In this document: positions 40,334 through 49,096 of the stretch, piece after piece
Numbering within the stretch: the first letter of the stretch is position 1
How the letters are laid out: each line of letters opens with the position of its first letter
Source of the DNA: Asticcacaulis excentricus CB 48
GTDB lineage: Bacteria > Pseudomonadota > Alphaproteobacteria > Caulobacterales > Caulobacteraceae
Direction of reading: 5' to 3'
DNA length: 64,000 nt
Assembly: GCF_000175215.2 (NCBI RefSeq)
Contig: NC_014816.1
Coordinates: forward strand, 1,671,001 to 1,735,000
Made by a program: the position numbers and the translations under genes
The notes under the pieces: model-generated
Databases searched by the model: none
Told to the model about the DNA's origin: nothing
The model's input: only the letters and a program-made list of their open reading frames with translations

Positions 40334-40414
40334 AAGTCGCCTCCTTGCCGCCTTGCACACACAGAACCGGCTTGGGGCTCGACACCTGCCCGCGAAAGGC
40401 GCAAATGAGGGCAC

Positions 40415-41341
40415 ATGACTCACGATCCCCTTGCCCTCCCCGATGCCCCAAAAGCCAACTGGGTTGATCTCTATGCACCCGCCCCCCTGCGCCCGTGGCT
40501 GAGACTGGGGCGTTTCGACCGCCCCATCGGTATCTGGCTGCTGTTCCTGCCGGGCGCGATGGGACTGGTTTTCGGTGCCGCTGATCCGTTGTCGCCGGAG
40601 GTGGCCTATAAGCTGGTCCTGTTTGCGCTGGGTTCCGCTTTGATGCGCGGGGCGGGCTGCGCCTATAATGACTTTGTGGATCGCGATTTCGATGCGCAGG
40701 TCGAGCGCACGCGTTTGCGCCCTATCCCGTCCGGACAGATCAGCCCCAAACAGGCGTTGCTGTTCGTCGCCCTCTCCGCGCTGATCAGCCTTGTGATCCT
40801 CCTGCAACTGGGCCCGACCGCCATCTGGCTGGGGGTGGCGTCGCTGGGGCTGGTGGCCGCCTATCCCTTTATGAAGCGCATCACCTGGTGGCCTCAGGCG
40901 TGGCTAGGGCTGACCTTCAACTGGGGCTTTCTAATGGGCGTCGCCACTATGAAGGGAACGCTGAGCCTTGCCGCCGTGCTCTTCTACGCGGGTCTGATCT
41001 TCTGGACCCTGGGCTACGACACCATCTACGCCTATCAGGACATAGAAGACGACGCCATGATCGGCGTCAAATCCTCGGCCCGCGCCTTAGGGGCCAAAGG
41101 CAAAAGCGGGGTTTCACTCTTTTACGCCGCCGCCGTGGCCCTGACCGGCATAGGGGCCATAGTCGGCGGCCTGAGCTGGCCGCTGTATGCCGGGCTTGCG
41201 GCCGTCTGTCTGCACCTGTTCTGGCAGGTCAACACCTTGCGAATCGATGACAACGCGCGTCTTCTGAAACTGTTCAAGGCGAATCGCGACACCGGCCTGT
41301 TGTGGGTCACGGCCATACTGATCGGCCACTGGTCAGCTTAA
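40415..41341 (+). CDS. ubiA: 4-hydroxybenzoate polyprenyltransferase
   Basis: A 308-residue integral membrane prenyltransferase of ubiquinone synthesis. The two Asp-rich motifs are clear: NDFVDRDFDAQVERTRLRPIPSG (first, near residue 86) and YAYQDIEDDAMIGVKSSA (second, near 207). About eight helices surround them. It attaches the polyprenyl chain to 4-hydroxybenzoate. It is divergent from the PadR operon; a lipoprotein gene follows after 27 bases and may be co-transcribed. Confidence 0.95.
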   Translation: MTHDPLALPDAPKANWVDLYAPAPLRPWLRLGRFDRPIGIWLLFLPGAMGLVFGAADPLSPEVAYKLVLFALGSALMRGAGCAYNDFVDRDFDAQVERTRLRPIPSGQISPKQALLFVALSALISLVILLQLGPTAIWLGVASLGLVAAYPFMKRITWWPQAWLGLTFNWGFLMGVATMKGTLSLAAVLFYAGLIFWTLGYDTIYAYQDIEDDAMIGVKSSARALGAKGKSGVSLFYAAAVALTGIGAIVGGLSWPLYAGLAAVCLHLFWQVNTLRIDDNARLLKLFKANRDTGLLWVTAILIGHWSA

Positions 41342-41368
41342 TCAATGGGCGACCCTAAGGAGTTAGAC

Positions 41369-42166
41369 ATGCGGATGAGACCGCACCTGCTGATCACGGT
41401 CGCGTTTTGCGCACTGACGCTGGCGTCGTGCTCGCGCAAGGACGAGGCGCGCAAAGATGACGCCCCGCCTGTGGCCGCCGCACCGCTTGAGTTTGCGCAG
41501 ACAACCCCGGACGCCGAAGTCAAGCTGACCTTCCCCGAAGCGATCAAAGCCTTCCCGGACCTGCACAACCGCCTCTATGCCGAAGGCCAGAGCGAGCTGA
41601 AGGCCTTTGGCGATCAGGCCGCCAAGGATCGTAAGGAACTGAGCGCCGCCGGTTCCGAGCCGCCACCCTATTTCCGTTCGATCACCTGGACCCTGCCCGC
41701 GCAGTCCGAGCATCTGGCCTCGCTCTATGCCGAGCAGTCGGAATTTACCGGCGGCGCGCACCCCAACGCCAATTATCAGAGCGTGCTGTGGGACAAGACC
41801 GCCAAACAGGCCATCGACGCGCGGCTATTGTTCGCACCCAATGCCGATCTCGCTGCGGCTGACGCCTTCCTGTGTCGCCAGATCGAGGCTGAGCGGTCGC
41901 GCCGCAATCAGACCCCGACGACGCAGACCGCCACCGGCTTTACCTGCCCCAAGCTGATCGACAGCCATCTGGCGCTGGTGGCTTCGACCTCCTCTGGCAA
42001 GATCGGCGCGATCGAGGCCTTGTTCGCCCCCTATGAGGTCGGCCCCTATGCCGAAGGGGCCTACCAGATCCGCGTGCCGCAGGCGGTGCTGCGTGGCCTG
42101 ATCAGCCCGGCCTATGCGGCGGATTTTTCGGGGGAACCCGTGCCGGCCCCCGTAGCTACCCAATGA
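41369..42166 (+). CDS. DUF3298/RsiV-like lipoprotein
   Basis: A 265-residue lipoprotein (signal peptide with lipobox LASC, Cys near residue 20). The soluble part has the DUF4163/DUF3298 layout: a beta-rich domain, then EFTGGAHPNANYQSVLWD near residue 130, the hallmark of the RsiV/PdaC C-terminal module, and a final GAYQIRVPQAVLRGLI segment. Function is probably sensing or binding in the periplasm. ATG 41369 has a perfect AAGGAG site. Its stop overlaps the next gene by 4 bases (ATGA). Confidence 0.87.
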   Translation: MRMRPHLLITVAFCALTLASCSRKDEARKDDAPPVAAAPLEFAQTTPDAEVKLTFPEAIKAFPDLHNRLYAEGQSELKAFGDQAAKDRKELSAAGSEPPPYFRSITWTLPAQSEHLASLYAEQSEFTGGAHPNANYQSVLWDKTAKQAIDARLLFAPNADLAAADAFLCRQIEAERSRRNQTPTTQTATGFTCPKLIDSHLALVASTSSGKIGAIEALFAPYEVGPYAEGAYQIRVPQAVLRGLISPAYAADFSGEPVPAPVATQ

Positions 42167-42807
42167 ACGAACCGTCGGCGTTTATCCGCGCCCACACCAC
42201 CCCTCTGCCGGTCCCCTCTCTGCCCGACCTAAGCCTCTATCAGGCAGCGGAGGTGACGGCGCTTTGGCAAATGACCGAGGCCGAGCTGGCGCAAAATGGG
42301 GTGCCCCCTCCCTTCTGGGCCTTTCCGTGGGCGGGCGGTCAGGCGCTTGGCCTGTGGCTTCAGGAAAACCCACACGTCGTCCACGACAAACGCGTGCTCG
42401 ATCTGGCCTGCGGGTCCGGGCTGGTTGGCATAGTGGCGGCGAAGCTGGGGGCGGCACAGGTCATCGCGAATGATATCGACCCATTTGCCGGGGCCGCCTT
42501 GGCACTTAACGCGGCGCTGAACGACGTGGACATTATCTATGATGGCGTTGACCGGCTATCGGGCGAGCCTACCGCCGTCGATGTCATCCTGGCCGGGGAT
42601 ATCTGCTACGAAGAGTCGATGACCGCCGCCATGCTGACATTTCTGCGCAAAGGCCGGTCGCAAGGTATCGCCGTCTATGTTGGCGACCCTCACCGCAACT
42701 ACTTCCCCGGCGAAGGGTTTGCGCGACTGGCGACCTTCGACATCCATACCGACACCCAAATCGAAGACCGCGCGGTGAAACCCGCCAGCGTCTGGAGCCT
42801 GATATGA
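42163..42807 (+). CDS. SAM-dependent methyltransferase (Nnt1/ETFBKMT-like)
   Basis: A 214-residue class I methyltransferase. It has motif I VLDLACGSGLVGIVAA near residue 80, the acidic motif II in VIANDIDPFAG, and VILAGDICYE after it. The overall layout, with FPWAGGQALGLWLQENP before motif I, resembles the lysine methyltransferase-like METTL20 (electron-transfer flavoprotein) group. The substrate is not certain. It overlaps both neighbours by 4 bases in a tight cluster. Confidence 0.88.
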   Translation: MNEPSAFIRAHTTPLPVPSLPDLSLYQAAEVTALWQMTEAELAQNGVPPPFWAFPWAGGQALGLWLQENPHVVHDKRVLDLACGSGLVGIVAAKLGAAQVIANDIDPFAGAALALNAALNDVDIIYDGVDRLSGEPTAVDVILAGDICYEESMTAAMLTFLRKGRSQGIAVYVGDPHRNYFPGEGFARLATFDIHTDTQIEDRAVKPASVWSLI

Positions 42808-43142
42808 GCAAACATCACAAAATCGACTATGTTGAATGGCAGGCCACCGCCCTGCCCGAAACCAAAGCCTTCTACCATCAGGCGTTTGGCTGGACCTTTA
42901 TTGATTACGGCCCAACCTATGCCGCCCTGTCCGAGGCCGGTCTGGATGGCGGTTTCGACGCCGATAACGGGCCGGTAAAGCCGCTGGTTATCCTCTATTC
43001 TGAAAACCTCGAAGCGTCACGCGACACGGTTGTCGCCGCGGGCGGACACCTCACGCAGGATATCTTCAGCTTCCCCGGTGGCCGGCGTTTTCATTTCACC
43101 GATCCGTCGGGCAATGAACTGGGCGTATGGAGCGACAAATAG
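42804..43142 (+). CDS. VOC family protein
   Basis: A 112-residue single VOC module: IDYVEWQATALPETKAFYHQAFGW at the start, LVILYSENLEASRDTVVAAGG in the middle, and FSFPGGRRFHFTDPSGNELGVWSDK at the end, where the metal Glu would be. It overlaps the methyltransferase gene by 4 bases, so the two are translationally coupled and could act on related substrates. Confidence 0.88.
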   Translation: MSKHHKIDYVEWQATALPETKAFYHQAFGWTFIDYGPTYAALSEAGLDGGFDADNGPVKPLVILYSENLEASRDTVVAAGGHLTQDIFSFPGGRRFHFTDPSGNELGVWSDK

Positions 43143-43202
43143 GGGTTGCCGCCCCTGCCCCGGCTTGCCATAAGGGCCGGGGCCCCACTCGCGCGTATTG
43201 AA

Positions 43203-44792
43203 ATGACCGACACCCTGCTTGCCGACGTCAAAACCCGCTGGACGCAAATCCGCCGCGGCAAATGGGGCGACGACTCTCTGATGCAGGCTCTGGGGCGCGA
43301 ACCCGTTATGCGCTGGCTTATGGGATTTGCCGTCCTCTGTCTGGCCTGCTTCAACTTTGCGCGCGACCTCAATGATCCGCCCAGTGCCTTTTGGGACGAA
43401 AGCTACTACGTCACGGCGCTGGAACGCTACGAAGGCCACATCGCCTCCTACGCCTCGCATCCACCTCTGGGCTTCATGCTGATGAAGGTCGGGCGCGATC
43501 TTGTCGGAGACGCCAAAAACGCCGACAGTCGTTTTCTGGCTGAGGTCAAAAAGACCGACACCCGCAAAATCCCCAAAGGCTACAGCTTTACCGGCGTGCG
43601 CCTGATGGGGGGCCTGTTCGGCGCGGCTGGAGCCGTTCTGTTCTATCTGATCTGCCTGACGATAACGCGCGAAGCCTTTTCCGCCGCCATCTTCAGCCTG
43701 CTCTACGTGTTTGAAAACGCGCTGATTGTGCAATTTCGCGCCGGGCATCTCGATCCGTTTCAGATTACCTTTGCGCTGGGCGGCATACTGGTATGGCTAC
43801 GCGCCTTCTGTGATCCGCAAAAGGACAGTTGGAAGCAGGCGGCACTGTTCGGGGCGCTGATCGGCCTCAGCTTTATGGTCAAGGTCAATACGATCGTCCT
43901 GCTGGCGCTTCCGGCTTTTACCGCCCTCCGCGACCTAAGCCGCAGCCGCTGGCCGATGGACCGCGCGATCGGCCATATCGCCGCCAAGGCCGTGGCCGTT
44001 TCCGCCAGCTTTGCCGCTATCACGGTCTCGATCTTTGTGCTGCACACCGTGCTCAACCCGGTGGCACCGGATTTCAAAAGCGATGCCGGACGCAAGGACG
44101 CCCCCTTCATCACCGAGCCTTACAAGGCGTGGCTGGAAAAGCGCGGCCCGCTGACGCCGCAGGTGCTCTACGATGCCACAAACGGCTATTTCCGCTTCAT
44201 GAACAATGACTTCACCGGCATTGTCAAAACGGAAAAGAACGGTTCGAACCCGGCTCTGTGGCCGCTGATGCACAAGAACATTACCTATCGCTGGGACGCC
44301 CACAATGGCCGTACCAGCTATGTGCAGATGGCCGGCAACCTGTTCAACTGGACGCTGGGCGGGCTGGCGTTGCTAGCCACTCTGGTGCTTCTGGCACAGC
44401 GAACCTTCCAGAAAAAGCCGTGGCTCGATACGCACGATATGGACATAGCGGCGGCAATCGTCGGCATGTGGGTCGTCTTCATGCTAGTCCACATCTGGCT
44501 CGGCACGCAGCGGGTCATGTATATCTACCACTATTTTGCGGGCCTGCTGCTAAGCTTTATGCTTCTGCCCCTGCTCTATCAGGTGCTGAAAAGCCGCTTT
44601 GCCCGGATCGAAAAGCACAAGGACTACGCGCTGGGGGTTGTCTGTATCGGGGCCGCAGCGGGCTTTATGTGGATCGCCCCGCTGACTTACCATCAACCCC
44701 TAACTCGCGCCGCATGCGAAGCGCGCAATGTGCCTTTCAAAATGGTGCCCTGCCAGCCCCGGCTGAAACCGACCGCTTCTTCCTCATCTTAA
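43203..44792 (+). CDS. PMT-type glycosyltransferase (dolichyl-phosphate-mannose family)
   Basis: A 529-residue integral membrane protein with about ten helices, of the GT-C/PMT family. An early acidic loop (PSAFWDESYYVTALERYEGHIASYASHPPLGFMLMKVG) carries the conserved DE and HPPL signatures. A second loop with RWDAHNGRTSYVQMAGN is typical of the phospholipid-carrier-dependent branch. It should move a sugar from a lipid carrier to an extracytoplasmic acceptor. ATG 43203 is preferred; a TTG at 43146 adds 19 residues. It follows the VOC gene closely. Confidence 0.88.
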   Translation: MTDTLLADVKTRWTQIRRGKWGDDSLMQALGREPVMRWLMGFAVLCLACFNFARDLNDPPSAFWDESYYVTALERYEGHIASYASHPPLGFMLMKVGRDLVGDAKNADSRFLAEVKKTDTRKIPKGYSFTGVRLMGGLFGAAGAVLFYLICLTITREAFSAAIFSLLYVFENALIVQFRAGHLDPFQITFALGGILVWLRAFCDPQKDSWKQAALFGALIGLSFMVKVNTIVLLALPAFTALRDLSRSRWPMDRAIGHIAAKAVAVSASFAAITVSIFVLHTVLNPVAPDFKSDAGRKDAPFITEPYKAWLEKRGPLTPQVLYDATNGYFRFMNNDFTGIVKTEKNGSNPALWPLMHKNITYRWDAHNGRTSYVQMAGNLFNWTLGGLALLATLVLLAQRTFQKKPWLDTHDMDIAAAIVGMWVVFMLVHIWLGTQRVMYIYHYFAGLLLSFMLLPLLYQVLKSRFARIEKHKDYALGVVCIGAAAGFMWIAPLTYHQPLTRAACEARNVPFKMVPCQPRLKPTASSSS

Positions 44793-44856
44793 GCGCGTGC
44801 CGTCTTTAAAAGGCCCTAAAGCCTGATAAGGTCTTCTGCATATCGAGGAGCTACGG

Positions 44857-47721
44857 ATGACACTGAAGGCTTTGGCAGTGGGCGTAATGCTGGTGGTTGG
44901 GCTGAACGGCGCGGCGATAGCCGAGCCCTTGAAAGCCGGAGCGCCGGGTGCACAGTTCGCACACCTCTATTCCGACCTCCCCGTCGATCCACAGGCACGC
45001 TTTGGCCGCCTGTCCAATGGCATGACCTATGTCCTCTATCCCAACGCCGCTCAGCCGGGGAAGATGGTCATGCGCCTGCGCATCGGGGCCGGACCGCTGG
45101 ATGAGGCCGACGAAGAGAGCGGCATCTCCTACCTCATCACCTTTATGGCCTTTTCGGGTTCGACCCACTACCCCGACGGCGACCTGTTCCGGCAGCTTGA
45201 GCGTCAGGGCATCCAGATGGGGGCGGGTCAGCAGACCCTGACCGAGGAAGGCGAAACCAGCTATCAAATCGCCTTGCCACGCAATGATGCGGCGACGCTC
45301 GATACCGGTTTCACGGTGATGTCGGACATGGCCTTCGGTTTGACCTTCCCCGAAACGGCGGATCAGCGCGACCGCGCGCTGGTGGTCACGCAACTAAACA
45401 ATGCCGATCAGCCGGTGCGGCGCCGGTATGACGAGTGGTTGCGCACCGCCTTTGCCGGTCAACTCCTCCCAGAACGACCGCAAAAGGGTCTGCGCGACAT
45501 CGTGCTCTACACGCCGCGCGAACAGGTCCGCCGCTTCTATGACACCAATTACCGCCCTGAGCGCGCCACCTTGATCATTGTGGGTGACATCGACGCCGCC
45601 GCGCTGGAAAAACGTATCGAAAAGACGTTCAGTGCGTGGAAGGCCAAGGCCCCAGCCCCGGCGGCGCGCGATGCCGGCGCCTACACACCCAAAGGACCGC
45701 GCGGCACCACCTATTTCGAGCCCGGCCTGCCGGAGATCATCGATATCGCCTGGCTTAAACCCGCCGAAACGCGCTTTCAGAACCGTGAGGCGGTGCGCGA
45801 CATGATGCGTGAGCATCTGGCGCTGGCCGCGCTCGACAACCGGCTGGAGCGCGTCGCCGCCCGCCCGGATAGCGCCTTTGCCCGCGCTGGTCTCAACCGT
45901 CAGTCCTTTCAGCGAACCGGCGAAAGCCTCAGCCTGATGGTTATGCCCAAACCCGGTGAAACGCAAAAGGCCCTTAACGAGGCCCTGACCCTGTCGCGGC
46001 AGGTCGGCGAATACGGCTTCAGCGACGCGGAATTTGCCCGCGCCGCCGCCGATTATGAAGCCGGGCTGCGTCAGCGCGCCGACAGCGCCGCCACACGCTC
46101 AAACGAGTGGATAGCCGACATGATAGCGGGGTCTATCGGTGATCGCTACGTGATCAATTCCCCGGCGCAGGATCTGCAATTCTATCTGGACCTCAAGCCC
46201 GAACTGTCGCGTGATGCGGTCAATAGTTATATCAAGGCGCTGATGCAGCGCGATGGCCCGCTGATTTCGGTCAGCGGCCCCGCCCCGGTGGCCGGGCTGG
46301 ATACCACAGCCCTCGAGAAGACGTATGCTGCGCTGAAAAACTTACCCGTCGCCGCACCGGAAGCCGAAACGGCCAAGGCCTGGGCCTATGCCGATTTCGG
46401 CGCACCGGTCGCGCCGGTCCGCACCGAACAGGATACGGCGCTGGGCACAACGCGCCTGACCTATGCCAATGGCGTAAAGGTGACGATCAAGCCGTCAAAG
46501 CTGCAAGCCGGGTCGGTGATGGTCAGTGTGCGCGCCCTCGGCGGGCTTAAGCGTTTGTCGCCCAAAACACCGGATGCGGCCTTCGCCCTGAACTTCTACG
46601 ATATTTTTCAGGGTGGCCTGAAAAACATGTCAGCCAGCGAGATCGAAGAATCGCTGGCGGGCATGAATTTCGACCTCGCCTACCGCCTGACCGAAGACGC
46701 GGCCGTCCTGATAGGGCAAAGCACACCGCACGATTTTGCGCGCGAAATGCAGTTGCTGCGCGCCTTCTACTCAGACGCCGCCTTCGATCCGGCCTATCTG
46801 GAGCGTCTGCGCCACTCGATGCCGGCCTACTATACCTTCGCCTCGACCAACCCGTCGGGGGTCATGGCCATGCACCTGCCGCGGCTGGTCTATGATGGCG
46901 ATGCACGCCTGACGCCGATGTCGCAGGCCGACATGCAGAGCCTCGGCAATGACCGTATCGCGGCACTGATCCGCAATTCGTTGCGCGACACCCCGTTGGA
47001 AATCGTCATTGTTGGTGACATCACGCCAGAACAGGCTCGCCCGGCGTTGGATGCCACCTTCGGCGTCCTGCCGCCCCTTCCAGCCCACTATACTCCCGCA
47101 CCCGATGGAGGCGAGACGGCTCGCTTCCCGACCGCAGGCCTCTACAAGACCCTTTATCACCAGGGCAGCCCCGAACAGGCACTTATGATGATCGCCTTCC
47201 CCACTACCGACCGCTACAGCGACCCGAAGACCGGTCTGGGTCTCGACCTGCTGGCTGAGGTCCTGAGCCTGCGCCACTATGAGGCCGGGCGTGCCGAAAC
47301 CGGCACCACCTATGTCCCTCTGGCCCGCCATGTGCCCTCCACAGGATTTAAAGCCTTCGGCTATCTATCGGCCACGGTGCAACTCTATCCGGGGGCCGAG
47401 AGCAGCTTCTATACCGGCTTCCTCAGCCTGATCGACGGGTTGAAAACCGCGCCGGTGACCGATGACGAACTGCTGCGCGGGCGTCAGTTGCTGTTGCGCC
47501 GCATGGCCGAAGAGGATCGCAATAACGGCTACTGGTTGGCGGCCCTGTCCGGCATCGACGCCAATGCCGGACAGCGTGACTACGTGCTAAAACGTCAGAA
47601 CATGCTGAACAGCCTAACCCCCGCCGACCTTCAGGACTTAGCCAAACGCTATCTAGATCCGGCAAAGGCCTTGAAGACGGTGGTGTTACCTGTGCCGAAA
47701 GGCGACTCGAAGTCCTCATAA
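44857..47721 (+). CDS. M16-family protein lacking the zinc-binding motif
   Basis: A 954-residue exported protein (signal peptide, about 1-22) with the tandem insulinase layout: N-terminal M16 domain at about 45-190, M16_C at about 200-385, and a second pair after about 520. Where active members read HFLEHMAF, this protein has YLITFMAF (residues 92-99): both His and the Glu of HxxEH are replaced. The later ligand region, normally RGVVLEE, reads RALVVTQ. It is therefore probably a non-catalytic partner or chaperone-like scaffold, as in subunits of processing peptidases. Length and fold are otherwise intact. A GAGGAG site precedes the ATG. No active M16 partner is adjacent. Confidence 0.9.
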   Translation: MTLKALAVGVMLVVGLNGAAIAEPLKAGAPGAQFAHLYSDLPVDPQARFGRLSNGMTYVLYPNAAQPGKMVMRLRIGAGPLDEADEESGISYLITFMAFSGSTHYPDGDLFRQLERQGIQMGAGQQTLTEEGETSYQIALPRNDAATLDTGFTVMSDMAFGLTFPETADQRDRALVVTQLNNADQPVRRRYDEWLRTAFAGQLLPERPQKGLRDIVLYTPREQVRRFYDTNYRPERATLIIVGDIDAAALEKRIEKTFSAWKAKAPAPAARDAGAYTPKGPRGTTYFEPGLPEIIDIAWLKPAETRFQNREAVRDMMREHLALAALDNRLERVAARPDSAFARAGLNRQSFQRTGESLSLMVMPKPGETQKALNEALTLSRQVGEYGFSDAEFARAAADYEAGLRQRADSAATRSNEWIADMIAGSIGDRYVINSPAQDLQFYLDLKPELSRDAVNSYIKALMQRDGPLISVSGPAPVAGLDTTALEKTYAALKNLPVAAPEAETAKAWAYADFGAPVAPVRTEQDTALGTTRLTYANGVKVTIKPSKLQAGSVMVSVRALGGLKRLSPKTPDAAFALNFYDIFQGGLKNMSASEIEESLAGMNFDLAYRLTEDAAVLIGQSTPHDFAREMQLLRAFYSDAAFDPAYLERLRHSMPAYYTFASTNPSGVMAMHLPRLVYDGDARLTPMSQADMQSLGNDRIAALIRNSLRDTPLEIVIVGDITPEQARPALDATFGVLPPLPAHYTPAPDGGETARFPTAGLYKTLYHQGSPEQALMMIAFPTTDRYSDPKTGLGLDLLAEVLSLRHYEAGRAETGTTYVPLARHVPSTGFKAFGYLSATVQLYPGAESSFYTGFLSLIDGLKTAPVTDDELLRGRQLLLRRMAEEDRNNGYWLAALSGIDANAGQRDYVLKRQNMLNSLTPADLQDLAKRYLDPAKALKTVVLPVPKGDSKSS

Positions 47722-47811
47722 CGCACTCATAACGCTGGCACGCCATTTGAACCCTCACAGGCGAACCGTCCCGGAACGGCACGCTTACAGATAGAACGAG
47801 GGATAACTCAC

Positions 47812-48195
47812 ATGGCTAACGATATCGACCTTCACCTGGGCAAGCGTCTGCGCCGCCGCCGCCGCCTGCTTGGTCTGACCCAACAGCAACTGGCCCTGGC
47901 CGTCGGCATCCGCTTCCAGCAAATCCAGAAATATGAGTGCGGGGCCAACCGCATCTCCGCCGCCCGCCTGTTCCAGCTCGCCAAGGCGCTGGAAACTCCA
48001 GTGACGTATTTCTACGACGGCCTCGAAGACAACACGACCGAAGTGGCCGCCGTGCAGAACGAAGGCATCGAAGTGTTTTCGCGCAAGGAAACGCTCGACC
48101 TCATTCAGGCCTATTACCGTCTGTCGGAGCGTCCGCGCCGCCGTCTGCTCGATCTGGCTAAGTCGCTGAACACCGAAACCGAAACCGCGGCCTGA
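47812..48195 (+). CDS. XRE-family helix-turn-helix regulator
   Basis: A 127-residue regulator: basic N-terminus, HTH_3 domain at about 10-65 (RRLLGLTQQQLALAVGIRFQQIQKYECGANRISAARLFQLAKAL), a linker, and a C-terminal helix with RKETLDLIQAYYRLSERPRRRLLDLAKSL. This is the form of alphaproteobacterial PraR/SinR-like proteins that control biofilm, quorum or stress genes. A GAGGGA site precedes the ATG. Its own targets are unknown. Confidence 0.92.
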   Translation: MANDIDLHLGKRLRRRRRLLGLTQQQLALAVGIRFQQIQKYECGANRISAARLFQLAKALETPVTYFYDGLEDNTTEVAAVQNEGIEVFSRKETLDLIQAYYRLSERPRRRLLDLAKSLNTETETAA

Positions 48196-48268
48196 TCTGT
48201 CTTCCGTCTTGAGTTCCGCCCGGCGGACGCCTACACATGCGACCGATTCAATGCGCGCAAGGTGGTCA

Positions 48269-49096
48269 ATGGCGTTTTCAGCCGAACTCGAAACTCTGGA
48301 AGCCTTTATCCTTCGTCTGGCGGAGGCAGCGGCGGGCGTGGCCCTGCCGCTGTTCCGTTCCGTCGAACTGGGTGAGGTAAGTAAACCCGGCCATTCGAGC
48401 GGTTTTGATCCCGTGACCGAAGCCGACAAGGGGGCCGAACGCGCTATCCGCGCCCTGATCGAGGCCGAATATCCCGATCACGGCATTATCGGCGAAGAAT
48501 ACGGCACGGTTCGCGCCGAAGCCAACTATGTGTGGGTGTTGGACCCGATCGACGGCACGCGCGCCTTTATCTCTGGCCTGCCATTGTGGACCACGCTGAT
48601 CGGTCTGCGCCACAAGGGTCGCCCGATTATGGGCGTCATCGCCCAGCCTTTTCTCAAGGAAATCTTCCTCGGCTCGCCTCTGGGCTCGCGTCTGATCACG
48701 CCCTCAGGATCGACGCCGCTCCGGGTACGCGACTGCGCGTCGCTGAGTCAGGCCGTTCTGGCCACCACTGACCCCCACCTCTATTCGAACGACGAAGAAC
48801 CGGCCTTTACCGCCTTGCGCAAAGCGGCCAAGCTGATGCGCTATGGCTGCGACGCCTACGCCTTCGCCATGGTGGCGCAGGGCACGATGGACGGCGCGCT
48901 GGAAACGGGGCTCAAGGCTTGGGACATCGACGCCATCATTCCGGTGATTGAAAATGCCGGGGGCGTCGTGACCGACTGGGCGGGTACGCCTGTGGGGCCT
49001 TATGGCGGTCAGGTCATGGCCGCCGGTTCACGCGCGGTGCTCGAGGCCGCCATAGGTCACCTGTCGCCCGCTTCCAAGCCCGCCGAGGCGCACTGA
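48269..49096 (+). CDS. hisN: Histidinol-phosphatase, inositol monophosphatase type
   Basis: A 275-residue Mg-dependent phosphatase. The IMPase metal motifs are present: EEYG (near residue 75), DPIDGTRAFISGLPLWTTLIGL, and the C-terminal LKAWDIDAIIPVIENAGG. The sequence around PIDGTRAFISG and the length match the HisN subgroup, which provides the histidinol-phosphate phosphatase in alphaproteobacteria. ATG 48269 has AAGGTGG upstream. It follows the XRE gene and converges on the alpha/beta hydrolase. Confidence 0.88.
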   Translation: MAFSAELETLEAFILRLAEAAAGVALPLFRSVELGEVSKPGHSSGFDPVTEADKGAERAIRALIEAEYPDHGIIGEEYGTVRAEANYVWVLDPIDGTRAFISGLPLWTTLIGLRHKGRPIMGVIAQPFLKEIFLGSPLGSRLITPSGSTPLRVRDCASLSQAVLATTDPHLYSNDEEPAFTALRKAAKLMRYGCDAYAFAMVAQGTMDGALETGLKAWDIDAIIPVIENAGGVVTDWAGTPVGPYGGQVMAAGSRAVLEAAIGHLSPASKPAEAH

